64,000 nucleotides of DNA from Carnobacterium_B sp040274945 (GTDB taxonomy: Bacteria; Bacillota; Bacilli; Lactobacillales; Carnobacteriaceae): NCBI RefSeq assembly GCF_040274945.1, contig NZ_JBEMAR010000001.1, positions 62,001-126,000 of the forward strand. Reading direction: 5' to 3'. The translations under genes and the position numbers were made by a program. The stretch's first letter is position 1; each line of letters opens with the position of its first letter. The notes beneath the pieces are model-generated. The model was not told the origin of the DNA. It saw only the letters and a list, made by a program, of their open reading frames with translations, and ran no database searches. This document shows, in pieces, positions 27,982-37,198 of this stretch.

Positions 27982-28722
27982 TTAGTCATAATATACTTCA
28001 TCTAGGAACAATCCTTGAGAAGGTACTGTCATGCCGGCATCACTTCTGATCCCACTCTTAAAGATAGCATCTATAGATGATGGTTCTGCCATACCTGATC
28101 CAATTTCCAAGAGCGTTCCCATAATGATTCGAATCATTTTATATAGGAAACCTTCACCTATGAAGGTAAAGTGAAGCAGATCCCCTTCTTTATGGATCTT
28201 GATTTCATTGATTGTTCTAACTGTCGATTTTTTAGATTTTTTGAGCGAAGAGAAACCTATGAAATCATGAGTTCCAACAAGCTTGTTGCAAGCCTCGTTC
28301 ATTTTATCCATATCAAGTTCTCCAGGAAAATCATAGCTGAAATTACGTTCAAACACAGAAGGTACACTATTATTCCAGACATAGTAGCTGTATTTTTTTC
28401 CATTGGCATTATACCTAGCATGGAATCTTTCTGGGACTTCCTCAAGTTTCTTCACGACAATATCACGTGGAAGATAACGGTTTAGATGGTCCAACATCGC
28501 TGGGAATTCCATAGTAGATGTTGTTTTGAAATTGGCTACCTGCCCCTTAGCATGAGCTCCCGCATCCGTACGTCCTGATCCGATTATTTCAGTTTTTGTT
28601 CCTGTCATCGCGGTCAAGATATTTTCTATTTTCCCCTGAATGGTTTTGTCTGAATCACTGAGCCTTTGCCAGCCTAAATATCTACCGCCATCATACTCAA
28701 TCGTCATTTTAATATTTCTCAT
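27982..28722 (-). CDS. truA: tRNA pseudouridine synthase A
   Basis: 246 residues from an ATG at 28722 (AGAGGGATATA before it). YDGGRYLGWQR at the start and SGRTDAGAHAKGQV carry the catalytic aspartate; NKLVGTHDF and FLYKMIRI follow. TruA makes pseudouridine at positions 38-40 of tRNA. Upstream in-frame ATG at 28740 lacks a good ribosome site. Confidence 0.96.
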   Translation of the reverse strand: MRNIKMTIEYDGGRYLGWQRLSDSDKTIQGKIENILTAMTGTKTEIIGSGRTDAGAHAKGQVANFKTTSTMEFPAMLDHLNRYLPRDIVVKKLEEVPERFHARYNANGKKYSYYVWNNSVPSVFERNFSYDFPGELDMDKMNEACNKLVGTHDFIGFSSLKKSKKSTVRTINEIKIHKEGDLLHFTFIGEGFLYKMIRIIMGTLLEIGSGMAEPSSIDAIFKSGIRSDAGMTVPSQGLFLDEVYYD

Positions 28723-28844
28723 TATATCCCTCTTAATCATCTAATTCTGTCCTATTTCCATGCCGTATACTTCTCTATTAGACCTATAATTGTTTATTAG
28801 ATTAGACATTAACAGTACTTGTTACTCATATTGCTTGATTGTTT

Positions 28845-28869
28845 ATGCCCCTCTATACGATAGGGGCAT
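28845..28869 (-). terminator. Terminator after the TPM-domain gene
   Basis: ATGCCCCTATC pairs with GATAGGGGCAT-type complement (ATGCCCCTCTATACGATAGGGGCAT on the plus strand, read as two arms). The stem is strong; T-runs are modest on both sides. Confidence 0.6.
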
Positions 28870-28916
28870 TTAAGATTTTTTTGCTACTGATTTAGTTCAA
28901 AGAGTCTTGCTATACT

Positions 28917-29747
28917 TTAGAAACCTCGGCTTGATCCTCCACCACCGGATGATCCACCGCCTCCAAAGCCGCCTCCACCACCGAAACCTCCGCCGCCAAA
29001 ACCGCCACCGCCTCCACGGTAACGACTTCCGCCAGACATTCCAAGTAAGAAAGGCCACATGCTGCTTCGTCTTCCTCTTCCTCCGCCTGATCCGCCGCCG
29101 CCAAAAAAGCTGCTGATAACAAAGAAGATAAGCACCACTATAAGAATAGCTGGAAAGTCTCCTGAGTCATCTTCGTAATCTTCGGCATTGACATCGTAGC
29201 CAGAAAAAATTGTATCATTATCAAACTGATATTCTTCATTTACTTTTATAGCTGTTTCAGTAAAAATATTCTTCAATGCTGCATTGTAATCATCATTGGA
29301 TAAATCTTCAAGATTTCGATCTAAGATCGCTCCAGTTCCGCTATCAGTCAGAGCACCTTCTAATCCATAGCCAATTTCAAAACGGATTTCACGTTCCTCA
29401 GCAGATAAAAGAATCAAAACTCCATTATCTAACTCAGCATTACCAATCTTCCACTTTTCAAACAGTTCTACCGTGTACTCTTCAATTGTCACACCTTGCA
29501 AACTATTTACAGTAGCAACAACTATTTGCGGCTTCTCTTGGGTATCTTCATAATGTTTATTGACATCTATAATAAATTTTTCTGTTTCGTCAGAAAGCAA
29601 ATTTGCTTCATCATAAACATAAAATTCAGTAGAAGGTTCTGGATAATCAACAGCCGCCTCGGCAGTTAAAGGAAATAGTAACATAAGCAACAATCCGAAA
29701 GAAATCGAGAAAAAACTCAAAATTGAAAAACGATCAACTTTTCCCAC
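28917..29747 (-). CDS. TPM domain protein with glycine-rich C-terminus (YgcG-like)
   Basis: About 276 residues. A signal peptide (hydrophobic core around LLLMLLFPLTAEAA) precedes a TPM/DUF477 domain (YVYDEANLLSDE, IEEYTVELFEKWKIG, DNGVLILLS, RFEIGYGLEGALTD). A C-terminal membrane helix (ILIVVLIFFVISSFF) and a long Gly-Ser-rich tail follow. The GTG at 29747 has TTAGGAGGA just upstream and gives a proper signal peptide; the earlier GTG buries the ribosome site. It lies 33 bases after lemA, a very common pairing. Function is unclear, though roles in membrane or envelope stress have been proposed. Confidence 0.88.
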   Translation of the reverse strand: MGKVDRFSILSFFSISFGLLLMLLFPLTAEAAVDYPEPSTEFYVYDEANLLSDETEKFIIDVNKHYEDTQEKPQIVVATVNSLQGVTIEEYTVELFEKWKIGNAELDNGVLILLSAEEREIRFEIGYGLEGALTDSGTGAILDRNLEDLSNDDYNAALKNIFTETAIKVNEEYQFDNDTIFSGYDVNAEDYEDDSGDFPAILIVVLIFFVISSFFGGGGSGGGRGRRSSMWPFLLGMSGGSRYRGGGGGFGGGGFGGGGGFGGGGSSGGGGSSRGF

Positions 29748-29779
29748 TAATTTTCCTCCTAACACACAAGACTTTAAGA

Positions 29780-30367
29780 TTATTCCTCATCATTATCAAA
29801 ATCAACTTCAGGGGCTATCTCTGCACCTTCAACTGCTTCAAAGTAAGGTTTTTCTGAGAAACCAGTCATACTTGCAATAATTGAACCTGGGAATCGTTTC
29901 ACACGATTGTTGTATCCTTGGACTGTCTCATTGTAACGTTGTCTTTCAACGGCAATTCGATTTTCTGTACCTGCTAATTCATCCATTAAAGCTGTTACAT
30001 TTTCATTAGATTTTAGCTCTGGATAACTTTCAACCACTACTAATAATCGTGATAAAGCTGAATTCATTTCGTTATTTGCTTCTACTTCTTCTTCCATCGA
30101 ACCCGCTCCACTTAATGAAGCACGTGCATCTGCTATTGCTGTAAATACTTCTTCTTCTTGATCCATCGCGCCTTGGACGGAATTAACCAAGTTAGGAATC
30201 AAGTCATTTCTACGTTGCAATTGTGATTCAACTTGTGACCAAGCAAGATCCACGTTACTTTCTTCTTTAATCAATCCGTTGTACGAACTAATTAACGGAA
30301 TAGCGATAATCACTACAGCTACGATAATTCCTATAATTATTTTTGTGCCACTTTTCATATTTTTCAT
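29780..30367 (-). CDS. lemA: LemA family protein
   Basis: 195 residues with one N-terminal membrane helix (about 9-28) and a long helical extracytoplasmic domain. NGLIKEESNVDLAWSQVE, QLQRRNDLIPNLV and ERQRYNETVQGYN are the LemA hallmarks. The family's role is unknown. Its downstream partner encodes a TPM protein, the usual neighbour. AAGAAGGATG precedes the ATG at 30367. Confidence 0.93.
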   Translation of the reverse strand: MKNMKSGTKIIIGIIVAVVIIAIPLISSYNGLIKEESNVDLAWSQVESQLQRRNDLIPNLVNSVQGAMDQEEEVFTAIADARASLSGAGSMEEEVEANNEMNSALSRLLVVVESYPELKSNENVTALMDELAGTENRIAVERQRYNETVQGYNNRVKRFPGSIIASMTGFSEKPYFEAVEGAEIAPEVDFDNDEE

Positions 30368-30553
30368 TTTGTCATCCTTCTTTCTTATATTATTCTATTG
30401 CTTTAATTATACTGTATATTTTTGATTGGTGCATCCGTCTTAAGGATGAAAGCCCTGTATTTAATCTTAAAAACAACACTTTATTTTCCTATGATGTTAT
30501 ACACTTATTAATTATGTCACAAATTTCATTATTTAGGAAATAATCGAGTTAAG

Positions 30554-30591
30554 AAAAGAGAAAAAGAAAGATTGCTTTCTTTTTCTCTTTG
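30554..30591 (-). terminator. Terminator after nfo
   Basis: CAAAGAGAAAAAGAAAG pairs with CTTTCTTTTTCTCTTT across a four-base loop, followed by TCTT on the minus strand. It lies 18 bases after the nfo stop. Confidence 0.75.
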
Positions 30592-30608
30592 GATTACTAC
30601 CTGCTTGA

Positions 30609-31511
30609 TTAATAGCCTACTTGATTTAAAATGTCCTCTAACAAATTTGGGTTAAAAGTTTGTTCTTTTAGCATTTTGATTTCATAGCCATATGGTGCTT
30701 TTTTATCTTTCTTATCTTCTCCAACATAAGGGGTTTCCAATATTTTAGGCACATTGGTTAATTGAGGATGGTGAACAACTTTATTTAAAGCGTCAAATCC
30801 AATCGTTCCAAAGCCAATGTTTGCATGACGGTCTTTATGACTGCCCTGAGGATTTTTCGAATCATTCACATGAACCACTTTAAGACGTTCCAATCCTACA
30901 ATTTTATCAAACTCATTTAAAACACCATCAAAATCTTCTTTCACGTTATATCCGGCATCATTTATATGGCATGTATCCATTGTTACAGAGAGCTTATCAT
31001 TTAACGTTACACCCTCAATAATTTTAGCGATTTCTTCAAAATTACGTCCTACTTCAGTTCCTTTTCCAGCCATTGTTTCTAAAGCAATCTGTGCTAGTTG
31101 ATCTTTATGCAAAACTTCATTCAATCCTTTAATAATTTGAGCAATACCTGCCTCTGATCCAGCACCGACATGTGCGCCTGGATGCATAGTAATTTGTCTA
31201 GCACCTAAAGCTTCTGCTCTTACAATTTCTGCTCTTAAAAACTCAATCGCAAATGTGAAATTTTCAGGTTTGATGGTATTGCCTAGATTAATAATATATG
31301 GAGCATGAACAACCATATTAGACAGATTATTTTCTTCCATATAGGAAGTACCCAGCGGGATATTCATATCTTCAATTGATTTGCGTCGCGTGTTTTGTGG
31401 AGCTCCAGTATAAATCATGAACGTTGTAGCGTTGTAGCTGCTCGCTTCTTCAGCTGAACCCAGCAACATTTTTTTTCCACCCATTGAAACATGTGAACCT
31501 AATAAAACCAT
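30609..31511 (-). CDS. nfo: Endonuclease IV (AP endonuclease)
   Basis: About 300 residues from an ATG at 31511 with TAGGAG upstream. The MVLLGSHVSMGGKKM start, MHPGAH, ETMAGKGTEVG, DTCHINDAGY, VHVNDSKNPQGSHKDRHANIG (read in parts) and a late ETP are the three-zinc site of the AP endonuclease family 2. It cuts DNA at abasic sites in base excision repair. A longer frame start at 31538 would cover the ribosome site. Confidence 0.96.
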   Translation of the reverse strand: MVLLGSHVSMGGKKMLLGSAEEASSYNATTFMIYTGAPQNTRRKSIEDMNIPLGTSYMEENNLSNMVVHAPYIINLGNTIKPENFTFAIEFLRAEIVRAEALGARQITMHPGAHVGAGSEAGIAQIIKGLNEVLHKDQLAQIALETMAGKGTEVGRNFEEIAKIIEGVTLNDKLSVTMDTCHINDAGYNVKEDFDGVLNEFDKIVGLERLKVVHVNDSKNPQGSHKDRHANIGFGTIGFDALNKVVHHPQLTNVPKILETPYVGEDKKDKKAPYGYEIKMLKEQTFNPNLLEDILNQVGY

Positions 31512-31599
31512 CTTTTTTTCTCCTAACATTAAATGCATTTTCTTTTATTCTAAGCTAGTTGCTTCAAAAGAACAACCAAACTTGAACTTGTTCTTCTGT

Positions 31600-32397
31600 T
31601 TATTGCTTCTCAAATGACAACTGGTTTGCCCGAATTAAGTTTTCAGAAACAACGGATGTATCACTGAAAAAATCACCTAAATGTTGTTTTTCTTGTGTGA
31701 ACAACACCATTAGATAGATAAATGGAAATGTTTTTAAAATATAGCGACTAAAGCACTCTCGGATAATTACTGTTGCCCAGCTTAGTTTTTCTTCTTTAAA
31801 ACTAACTACTCGAAGCCCAAAAATAATTTTTCCAATTGTTTGTCCATTTGTTAATTTTGTTGTTAATACAAAATAGAGTACGTAGATAACCAATTTACTT
31901 AACGAAAACGCTGAAAATGCATCATCATTTAATGGATACCTTAATAATAAGAACAGTGGTTGAACAATTAATCGATTGATACTTGAGATTACGAGTAAAT
32001 CAACTAAAAAAGCAAAAAATCTGAACCAAAATCCTGTGTAAAAAAATGCAGGATAACTATGAAAAGGTTTACGCTTGCGCTCTTCTTCTTTTTGTTTTTC
32101 TTGCCAATACTTTCGTCTAGCATCTCGAAGATCTTGTGAACTCATTTTTTCTGCTGATTTATCTTGAGATTCTTGTGAAACTGGTTTAACAACTGAATCT
32201 TCCTCAATAATTGTTGCTTCCATTTGTTCTTTCTGTTGTTCTAAACGTTTTAATCGTTTTGCTCGTTCAAGTTCCGCTTCTTCAGTAGCTAATGCTTTTT
32301 TTAACGCATGTAAATCCAGCTCTTTTGTATCACCTTTTTTTACTTGGGCTGATTCTTTCAAGTGTTCGTGCTCATTATTATTGGAAGGTGTACTCAT
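31600..32397 (-). CDS. RDD family membrane protein with charged N-terminal extension
   Basis: About 265 residues. The first 130 are highly charged, Lys/Glu/Gln-rich and probably coiled coil. A three- or four-helix RDD domain follows, with FWFRFFAFLVDLLVISSI (the Arg-Asp hallmark) and NGQTIGKIIFGLRVV. The ATG at 32397 has GGAGGTGAG upstream and lies one base after the sppA stop, so it is coupled to sppA. The sppA-RDD pairing recurs in Firmicutes. Function is unknown. Confidence 0.87.
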   Translation of the reverse strand: MSTPSNNNEHEHLKESAQVKKGDTKELDLHALKKALATEEAELERAKRLKRLEQQKEQMEATIIEEDSVVKPVSQESQDKSAEKMSSQDLRDARRKYWQEKQKEEERKRKPFHSYPAFFYTGFWFRFFAFLVDLLVISSINRLIVQPLFLLLRYPLNDDAFSAFSLSKLVIYVLYFVLTTKLTNGQTIGKIIFGLRVVSFKEEKLSWATVIIRECFSRYILKTFPFIYLMVLFTQEKQHLGDFFSDTSVVSENLIRANQLSFEKQ

Positions 32398-32398
32398 T

Positions 32399-33436
32399 CT
32401 ACTCACCTCCATAATAGTACATCATCTTAGGAGACTCGGGTGTTCCAATTGCAGTCATCAATTTATTGATATCTGAGTTCATTGTCTCACTTGTTTGAAA
32501 TAGACTGCTTACTTTAGAACTAAATAATGAAGAAAATGACATGGAAGGACCTTGATAGGTAAATAATTCTGCATCTTCTAAATCGTAATCTTTTTTAATT
32601 GCATCCAGTGCATCTTCTTGATAGCCGATTTCATCAACTAAACCATTGGAAACAGCTTGTGCACCATCGTAAATACGCCCATCTGCTATTGTCCTAACAA
32701 CTTCTTCATCCATTCCACGTCCTTCAACAATAACGTCTACAAAGCGATCAAACGACGTATTTACCATTGTTTGTAAAATTTCTGCATCCTCTTCAGTCAT
32801 TGTTCGAGTTGAAGATCCAATATCTTTAAACTCGCCACTTTTGATAGTCGTATCATCGACCCCGATTTTTTCAAACAATTCACTAAAATTCGTTCCGGAC
32901 ATAATGACACCAATTGATCCTGTTAGAGTCTCTTCAGAAGCAAATATTTTTTCTGCTGAAGCTGAGATATAATATCCACCACTAGCAGCCATACTTCCCA
33001 TCGAAACATAAATAGGTTTTTCGGTTGTTTCTTGAATTTCAACTAATTTGTCTTTGATTTGAGCACTTTCATATGTACCACCGCCTGGAGTATTAACGGA
33101 TAAAACAATGGCTTTAATCGTATCGTCTATTAATACTTGTTCCAACTGTTGTAAAAACAAGTCATGATCGTACACTGAATCTCCTGTTAAGGTGGATGTC
33201 TGACCGTCTAAAATTGTTCCATCTACTGACAACAAAACGATTCGTTTAGAAGTATCCCCAGCTTCTAATAGACTTTCTTCCAGTACAGTAGTACCTAAAA
33301 ACCCTAATAAATTATCACTTAATGATTCAGTTGCTTCTTGTTTTTCGACAATATTAGAAAAATAATTACTGAAAAATAGTGAGAAAATAAAAATACCTAG
33401 TGCAACGCCAATCGCACTCCATCTTTTTGCATTCAT
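32399..33436 (-). CDS. sppA: Signal peptide peptidase SppA (S49 family)
   Basis: 345 residues with an N-terminal membrane helix (about 7-26), then the S49 serine protease domain. VNTPGGGTYESAQI, YVSMGSMAASGGYYISASA (nucleophile Ser in the MAASGGYY region) and LTGSIGVIM are visible, with the catalytic lysine expected further on near FKDIGSSTR. SppA degrades leftover signal peptides in the membrane. GGGAGG precedes the ATG. Confidence 0.95.
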   Translation of the reverse strand: MNAKRWSAIGVALGIFIFSLFFSNYFSNIVEKQEATESLSDNLLGFLGTTVLEESLLEAGDTSKRIVLLSVDGTILDGQTSTLTGDSVYDHDLFLQQLEQVLIDDTIKAIVLSVNTPGGGTYESAQIKDKLVEIQETTEKPIYVSMGSMAASGGYYISASAEKIFASEETLTGSIGVIMSGTNFSELFEKIGVDDTTIKSGEFKDIGSSTRTMTEEDAEILQTMVNTSFDRFVDVIVEGRGMDEEVVRTIADGRIYDGAQAVSNGLVDEIGYQEDALDAIKKDYDLEDAELFTYQGPSMSFSSLFSSKVSSLFQTSETMNSDINKLMTAIGTPESPKMMYYYGGE

Positions 33437-33541
33437 CTATAAACCTCCCAAATTTTGTTTCCTTAGTCTATTTTGACAAAATTAAATATGAATAACAAGC
33501 TAAATTTATATTCTCTCCTGCTAAGTTATTTTCAGTGAACG

Positions 33542-33578
33542 AAAAAACGTGAGCAACAATCGTTTGCTCACGTTTTTT
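33542..33578 (-). terminator. Terminator after aspS
   Basis: AAAAAACGTGAGCA pairs with TGCTCACGTTTTTT on the minus strand and ends in a T-run, 22 bases after the aspS stop. Confidence 0.9.
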
Positions 33579-33600
33579 ACTGTCAAAGAAATTTTACAGT

Positions 33601-35370
33601 TTAATCTTCAATTTTTGTTGTATGAATCGATAATTCATCTAATTGTGCTTCACTAACCAAACTAGGTGCAGAAGTTAATGGATCTGTCGCTTTTCCATTT
33701 TTAGGGAAAGCAATCACTTCACGAATATTTTCTTTACCTGCCAATAGCATAGCAAAACGGTCAAGTCCTAAAGCAATTCCACCATGTGGAGGGAAACCAT
33801 AGTCAAGTGCTTCTAACAAGAAACCAAACTGTTCTTCTGCTTCTTCTTTTGAAAATCCTAAAGCTGCAAACATTTTTTCTTGTAAGTCACGAGTATGAAT
33901 TCTAATTGAACCTCCGCCTAGTTCGTAGCCATTTAAGACAATATCATATGCTTGAGCGTAGACTTTTCCAGGATTAGTTTCAAGTAAATCAATATCAGAC
34001 TCTTTTGGCATTGTGAACGGGTGATGAGCAGCTGAGTAGCGTCCTGCTTCTTCATCGTATTCCAATAGTGGCCAGTCAACGATCCACATAAAGGCATAAA
34101 CAGATTCATCGATTAATTCTAATTCTTTTCCTAATTTCGAACGCAGTGCGCCTAATGAATCATGGACAACGGATTTTTTATCAGCTACAAACAACAACAA
34201 GTCTCCTGTTTCAGCTTCCATTTGTTCAATCAATGCTTCTGCATCTTCTTTAAAGAATTTAGCGATTGGTCCTTTTAAGCCATCATCTTCGACTTTTAAC
34301 CATGCTAGACCTTTAGCTCCATAGACAGAAACGAACTCGCCTAAAGCATCAATATCTTTTCTAGAATAGTTGCTGGCAGCTCCTTTAGCGTTAATGGCTT
34401 TAACAGCTCCACCATTTTCAATTGCTCCACTAAAGACTTTGAAACTAGAATCTTTCACTAGATCACTAACGTCTACCAATTCTAATCCAAAACGAACATC
34501 TGGTTTATCACTACCATAACGACTAATGGCTTCGTCATATCCCATACGTGGGAACGGTAAAGTCAATTCAACGCCTTTTGTATCTTTTAGTACTTTAGCT
34601 AATAAGTCTTCAGTAAATGATTGAATCTCTTCAGGTTCCAAAAAGCTGGTCTCAATATCGACTTGAGTAAACTCAGGTTGACGGTCTCCACGTAAATCTT
34701 CATCTCTAAAACAACGCACGATTTGATAATAACGATCAAATCCAGCACCCATTAGAAGTTGTTTAAATAACTGTGGCGATTGAGGCAACGCATAAAAATG
34801 ACCTGGATGAACACGAGACGGTACCAAATAGTCTCGCGCACCTTCTGGAGTTGATTTTGTTAAATACGGTGTTTCAGTATCAATAAAGTTATGGTCATCT
34901 AAATAATGACGAATCGATTTTGTCATTTGGTGACGCAAAATCATATTCTGAGTCATCTCTGGACGTCTTAGATCAAGGTAACGGTATTGCATTCTTTTAT
35001 CATCTGATACGGCTACACCATCTTCAATATAAAAAGGTGTTGTTTTTGAAGCGTTAAGAACCTTCACATCGTATACTTCGACTTCTAATTCTCCTGTTGA
35101 AATATTCTTATTTACAACAGCTTCTTTTCTCTCAACAACTTTCCCTTTAACTTCAAGGACATATTCACTACGTATGTCTTCAGCGATAGCTAATGCTTCT
35201 TTTGAAAAAGTAGGGTTAAAAACGATTTGAACGATTCCTTCGCGGTCGCGTAAATCAATAAAAATCAAATCTCCTAAATCTCTTCTTTTTTGTACCCATC
35301 CTTTTAAAATCACTTCTTGTCCTAATAAATCACGCGAGACTTTCCCGCAATATTCGGTTCTTTTTCCCAT
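33601..35370 (-). CDS. aspS: Aspartyl-tRNA synthetase
   Basis: 589 residues. N-terminal OB anticodon domain (GWVQKRRDLGDLIFIDLRD in parts), class II motif 2 (FRDEDLRGDRQPEFTQVD) and motif 3 (GGIALGLDRFAMLLAG), with the bacterial GAD insertion. It follows hisS by about 30 bases in one operon under the T-box at 36.8-37.0 kb. Confidence 0.98.
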   Translation of the reverse strand: MGKRTEYCGKVSRDLLGQEVILKGWVQKRRDLGDLIFIDLRDREGIVQIVFNPTFSKEALAIAEDIRSEYVLEVKGKVVERKEAVVNKNISTGELEVEVYDVKVLNASKTTPFYIEDGVAVSDDKRMQYRYLDLRRPEMTQNMILRHQMTKSIRHYLDDHNFIDTETPYLTKSTPEGARDYLVPSRVHPGHFYALPQSPQLFKQLLMGAGFDRYYQIVRCFRDEDLRGDRQPEFTQVDIETSFLEPEEIQSFTEDLLAKVLKDTKGVELTLPFPRMGYDEAISRYGSDKPDVRFGLELVDVSDLVKDSSFKVFSGAIENGGAVKAINAKGAASNYSRKDIDALGEFVSVYGAKGLAWLKVEDDGLKGPIAKFFKEDAEALIEQMEAETGDLLLFVADKKSVVHDSLGALRSKLGKELELIDESVYAFMWIVDWPLLEYDEEAGRYSAAHHPFTMPKESDIDLLETNPGKVYAQAYDIVLNGYELGGGSIRIHTRDLQEKMFAALGFSKEEAEEQFGFLLEALDYGFPPHGGIALGLDRFAMLLAGKENIREVIAFPKNGKATDPLTSAPSLVSEAQLDELSIHTTKIED

Positions 35371-35402
35371 TTGCTCCAGCTCCTATCACTAGTTGTTCCT
35401 AT

Positions 35403-36728
35403 TTAATCTTCTTTGTTGAAAAAGTCATTAAAAGCTGTCATATCTGCTACTTTTAAATTGAATAATTTTTCAAAATCTTTGTAGATCTCTTTTAATGTAA
35501 CTTTTGATTCATTTCCAGTCTTCATAACTTTAAAATTCACTTCTTTTTGCTCTAATTCTGCATCGCCTAAAGTAATGACCACTTTAGCATTTAGTTTTGA
35601 AGCAGTTTTAAACTGGCCTTTTATTTTACGGTTCATGTAATCCCGTTCAGCAGATAACCCAGCTCCTCGAGCAGCTTGAACAATCTTAAGTGACTCAAGA
35701 TTTGTTGCTTCTCCTAAACCAATAACATAAACATCTACTTCATGGGTATCCGGTATTTCAATTTCTTCTGCTTCTAATGTCATCATTAAACGTTCTAAGC
35801 CTAACGCGAAACCAAAACCAGGAGTAGCAGGACCACCGACTTCTTCTACTAATCCATCATAACGGCCACCGGCACAAATCGTTGTGATTGCGCCAAATCC
35901 TGGAGCATCACTCATTACTTCAAAAATCGTGTGCGTATAGTAATCTAATCCTCTAACCATATTGCTGTCGATTACAAAAGGAATATCTAAAGCTGTTAAC
36001 ATTTCTTTAACGGCTTCAAAATGTTTTTCTGAATCTTCACTTAAATAATCTAGAATAGATGGAGCATTTTTGACGATTTCTTTATCTTTTTTATCTTTAC
36101 TATCTAATACACGTAAAGGATTTTTGTGCAAACGTGTTTGCGAATCGGCACTTAACTCTTCGAAATGAGGTTCTAAATAAGCAATTAAAGCTTCTCTATA
36201 AGCTACACGACTTTCAGAGTCCCCCAATGAATTGATCACTAAAGTCAATTTTTCTAGGCCCAGTTCTTCAAACAAAGCCATAGCAAGAGCCATTGACTCG
36301 ACATCTGTTGCCGGGTTTGTACTACCAAAAACTTCAACACCTAGTTGATGAAATTGTCTCATTCTGCCACCTTGAGGACGTTCATAGCGGAACATTGGGC
36401 CTTTATAATAAACTTTGTAGGGTTTATTGTGTTCAGGTCCGAATAGTTTGTTTTCAACAAATGCACGTACAACTGGCGCTGTTCCTTCTGGACGAAGCGA
36501 CATATGACGTTCGCCTTTATCATAGAAATCATACATTTCTTTTGAAACGATATCACTTGTTTCTCCAACACCGCGAGAAAATAAATCGTAGCTCTCAAAA
36601 ATAGGTGTTCTTATTTCTCCAAATTGATAGTCAGCCAATACCATATTTAAAATTTCTTCAACGTATTGCCATTTTCTTGCATCTTCGGGTAATAAATCTG
36701 CTGTCCCTTTAGGTTTTTGAATAGCCAT
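35403..36728 (-). CDS. hisS: Histidyl-tRNA synthetase
   Basis: 441 residues. KGTADLLPEDARKW at the start, RPEGTAPVVRAFVE (motif 2), GLDYYTHTIFEV and GFGFALGLERLMMTLE (motif 3), then a C-terminal anticodon-binding domain with AARGAGLSAERDYMNRKIKGQFK (in parts). AAGGAGTG precedes the ATG. It heads the hisS-aspS operon. Confidence 0.98.
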   Translation of the reverse strand: MAIQKPKGTADLLPEDARKWQYVEEILNMVLADYQFGEIRTPIFESYDLFSRGVGETSDIVSKEMYDFYDKGERHMSLRPEGTAPVVRAFVENKLFGPEHNKPYKVYYKGPMFRYERPQGGRMRQFHQLGVEVFGSTNPATDVESMALAMALFEELGLEKLTLVINSLGDSESRVAYREALIAYLEPHFEELSADSQTRLHKNPLRVLDSKDKKDKEIVKNAPSILDYLSEDSEKHFEAVKEMLTALDIPFVIDSNMVRGLDYYTHTIFEVMSDAPGFGAITTICAGGRYDGLVEEVGGPATPGFGFALGLERLMMTLEAEEIEIPDTHEVDVYVIGLGEATNLESLKIVQAARGAGLSAERDYMNRKIKGQFKTASKLNAKVVITLGDAELEQKEVNFKVMKTGNESKVTLKEIYKDFEKLFNLKVADMTAFNDFFNKED

Positions 36729-36771
36729 TAATCAACACTCCTTATTTTTTACAATTATCTTAAAAAAATAC

Positions 36772-36995
36772 AAAAAAAACGCCCTTATTCTAAATAGAAT
36801 AAGGACGAATGATTAGTTATTATCGTGGTACCACCTTTGTTTGAAAGCATAAGCTTTCCTCAACGATTAACGCTCGTAACGTAACAGCTTTTCACTGCTA
36901 ACCCTCAAGAATGTCTTTCAGTTAACTCTACGGGAATTTCTTTCAGCCAAGGAAATTCTCTCTATTCACACGTCAGAATTGCTTACTTTTTCTCT
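36772..36995 (-). ncRNA. T-box riboswitch of the hisS-aspS operon (specifier GAC, Asp)
   Basis: The minus strand has the T-box motif GGTGGTACCACG (36835-36824) and a terminator in which CGTCCTTATTCTA pairs with TAGAATAAGGGCG before eight T (about 36806-36772). The specifier context TGAAAGACATTCTTGAGG matches the glyQS pattern, placing GAC (Asp) at 36915-36913. A His codon CAT overlaps by one base (GACAT). The first gene is hisS, yet the specifier reads Asp. The 5' end is approximate. Confidence 0.92.
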
Positions 36996-37198
36996 CATTG
37001 GGTGTTATATACAATAATGTAAGATTACAAGAAAGGATAAACAATGTCAAGACTAGAAAGTAAAAAGGTCTTGTTCTGTGCATTCGTAAAAAAATTGAAG
37101 GAATATTAGGATTTAATTGCATATTAAAGCGCATCATTGCTATAATTGAAAAGTACATATATTCTATAGTTGGTTGCGTTACCGCCATTAAGAAAGTA

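Noticed and set aside
28907..29122. Frames of about 70 codons within the TPM gene's 3' end
   Set aside because: They arise from the Gly-rich coding repeats of the real gene in other frames.
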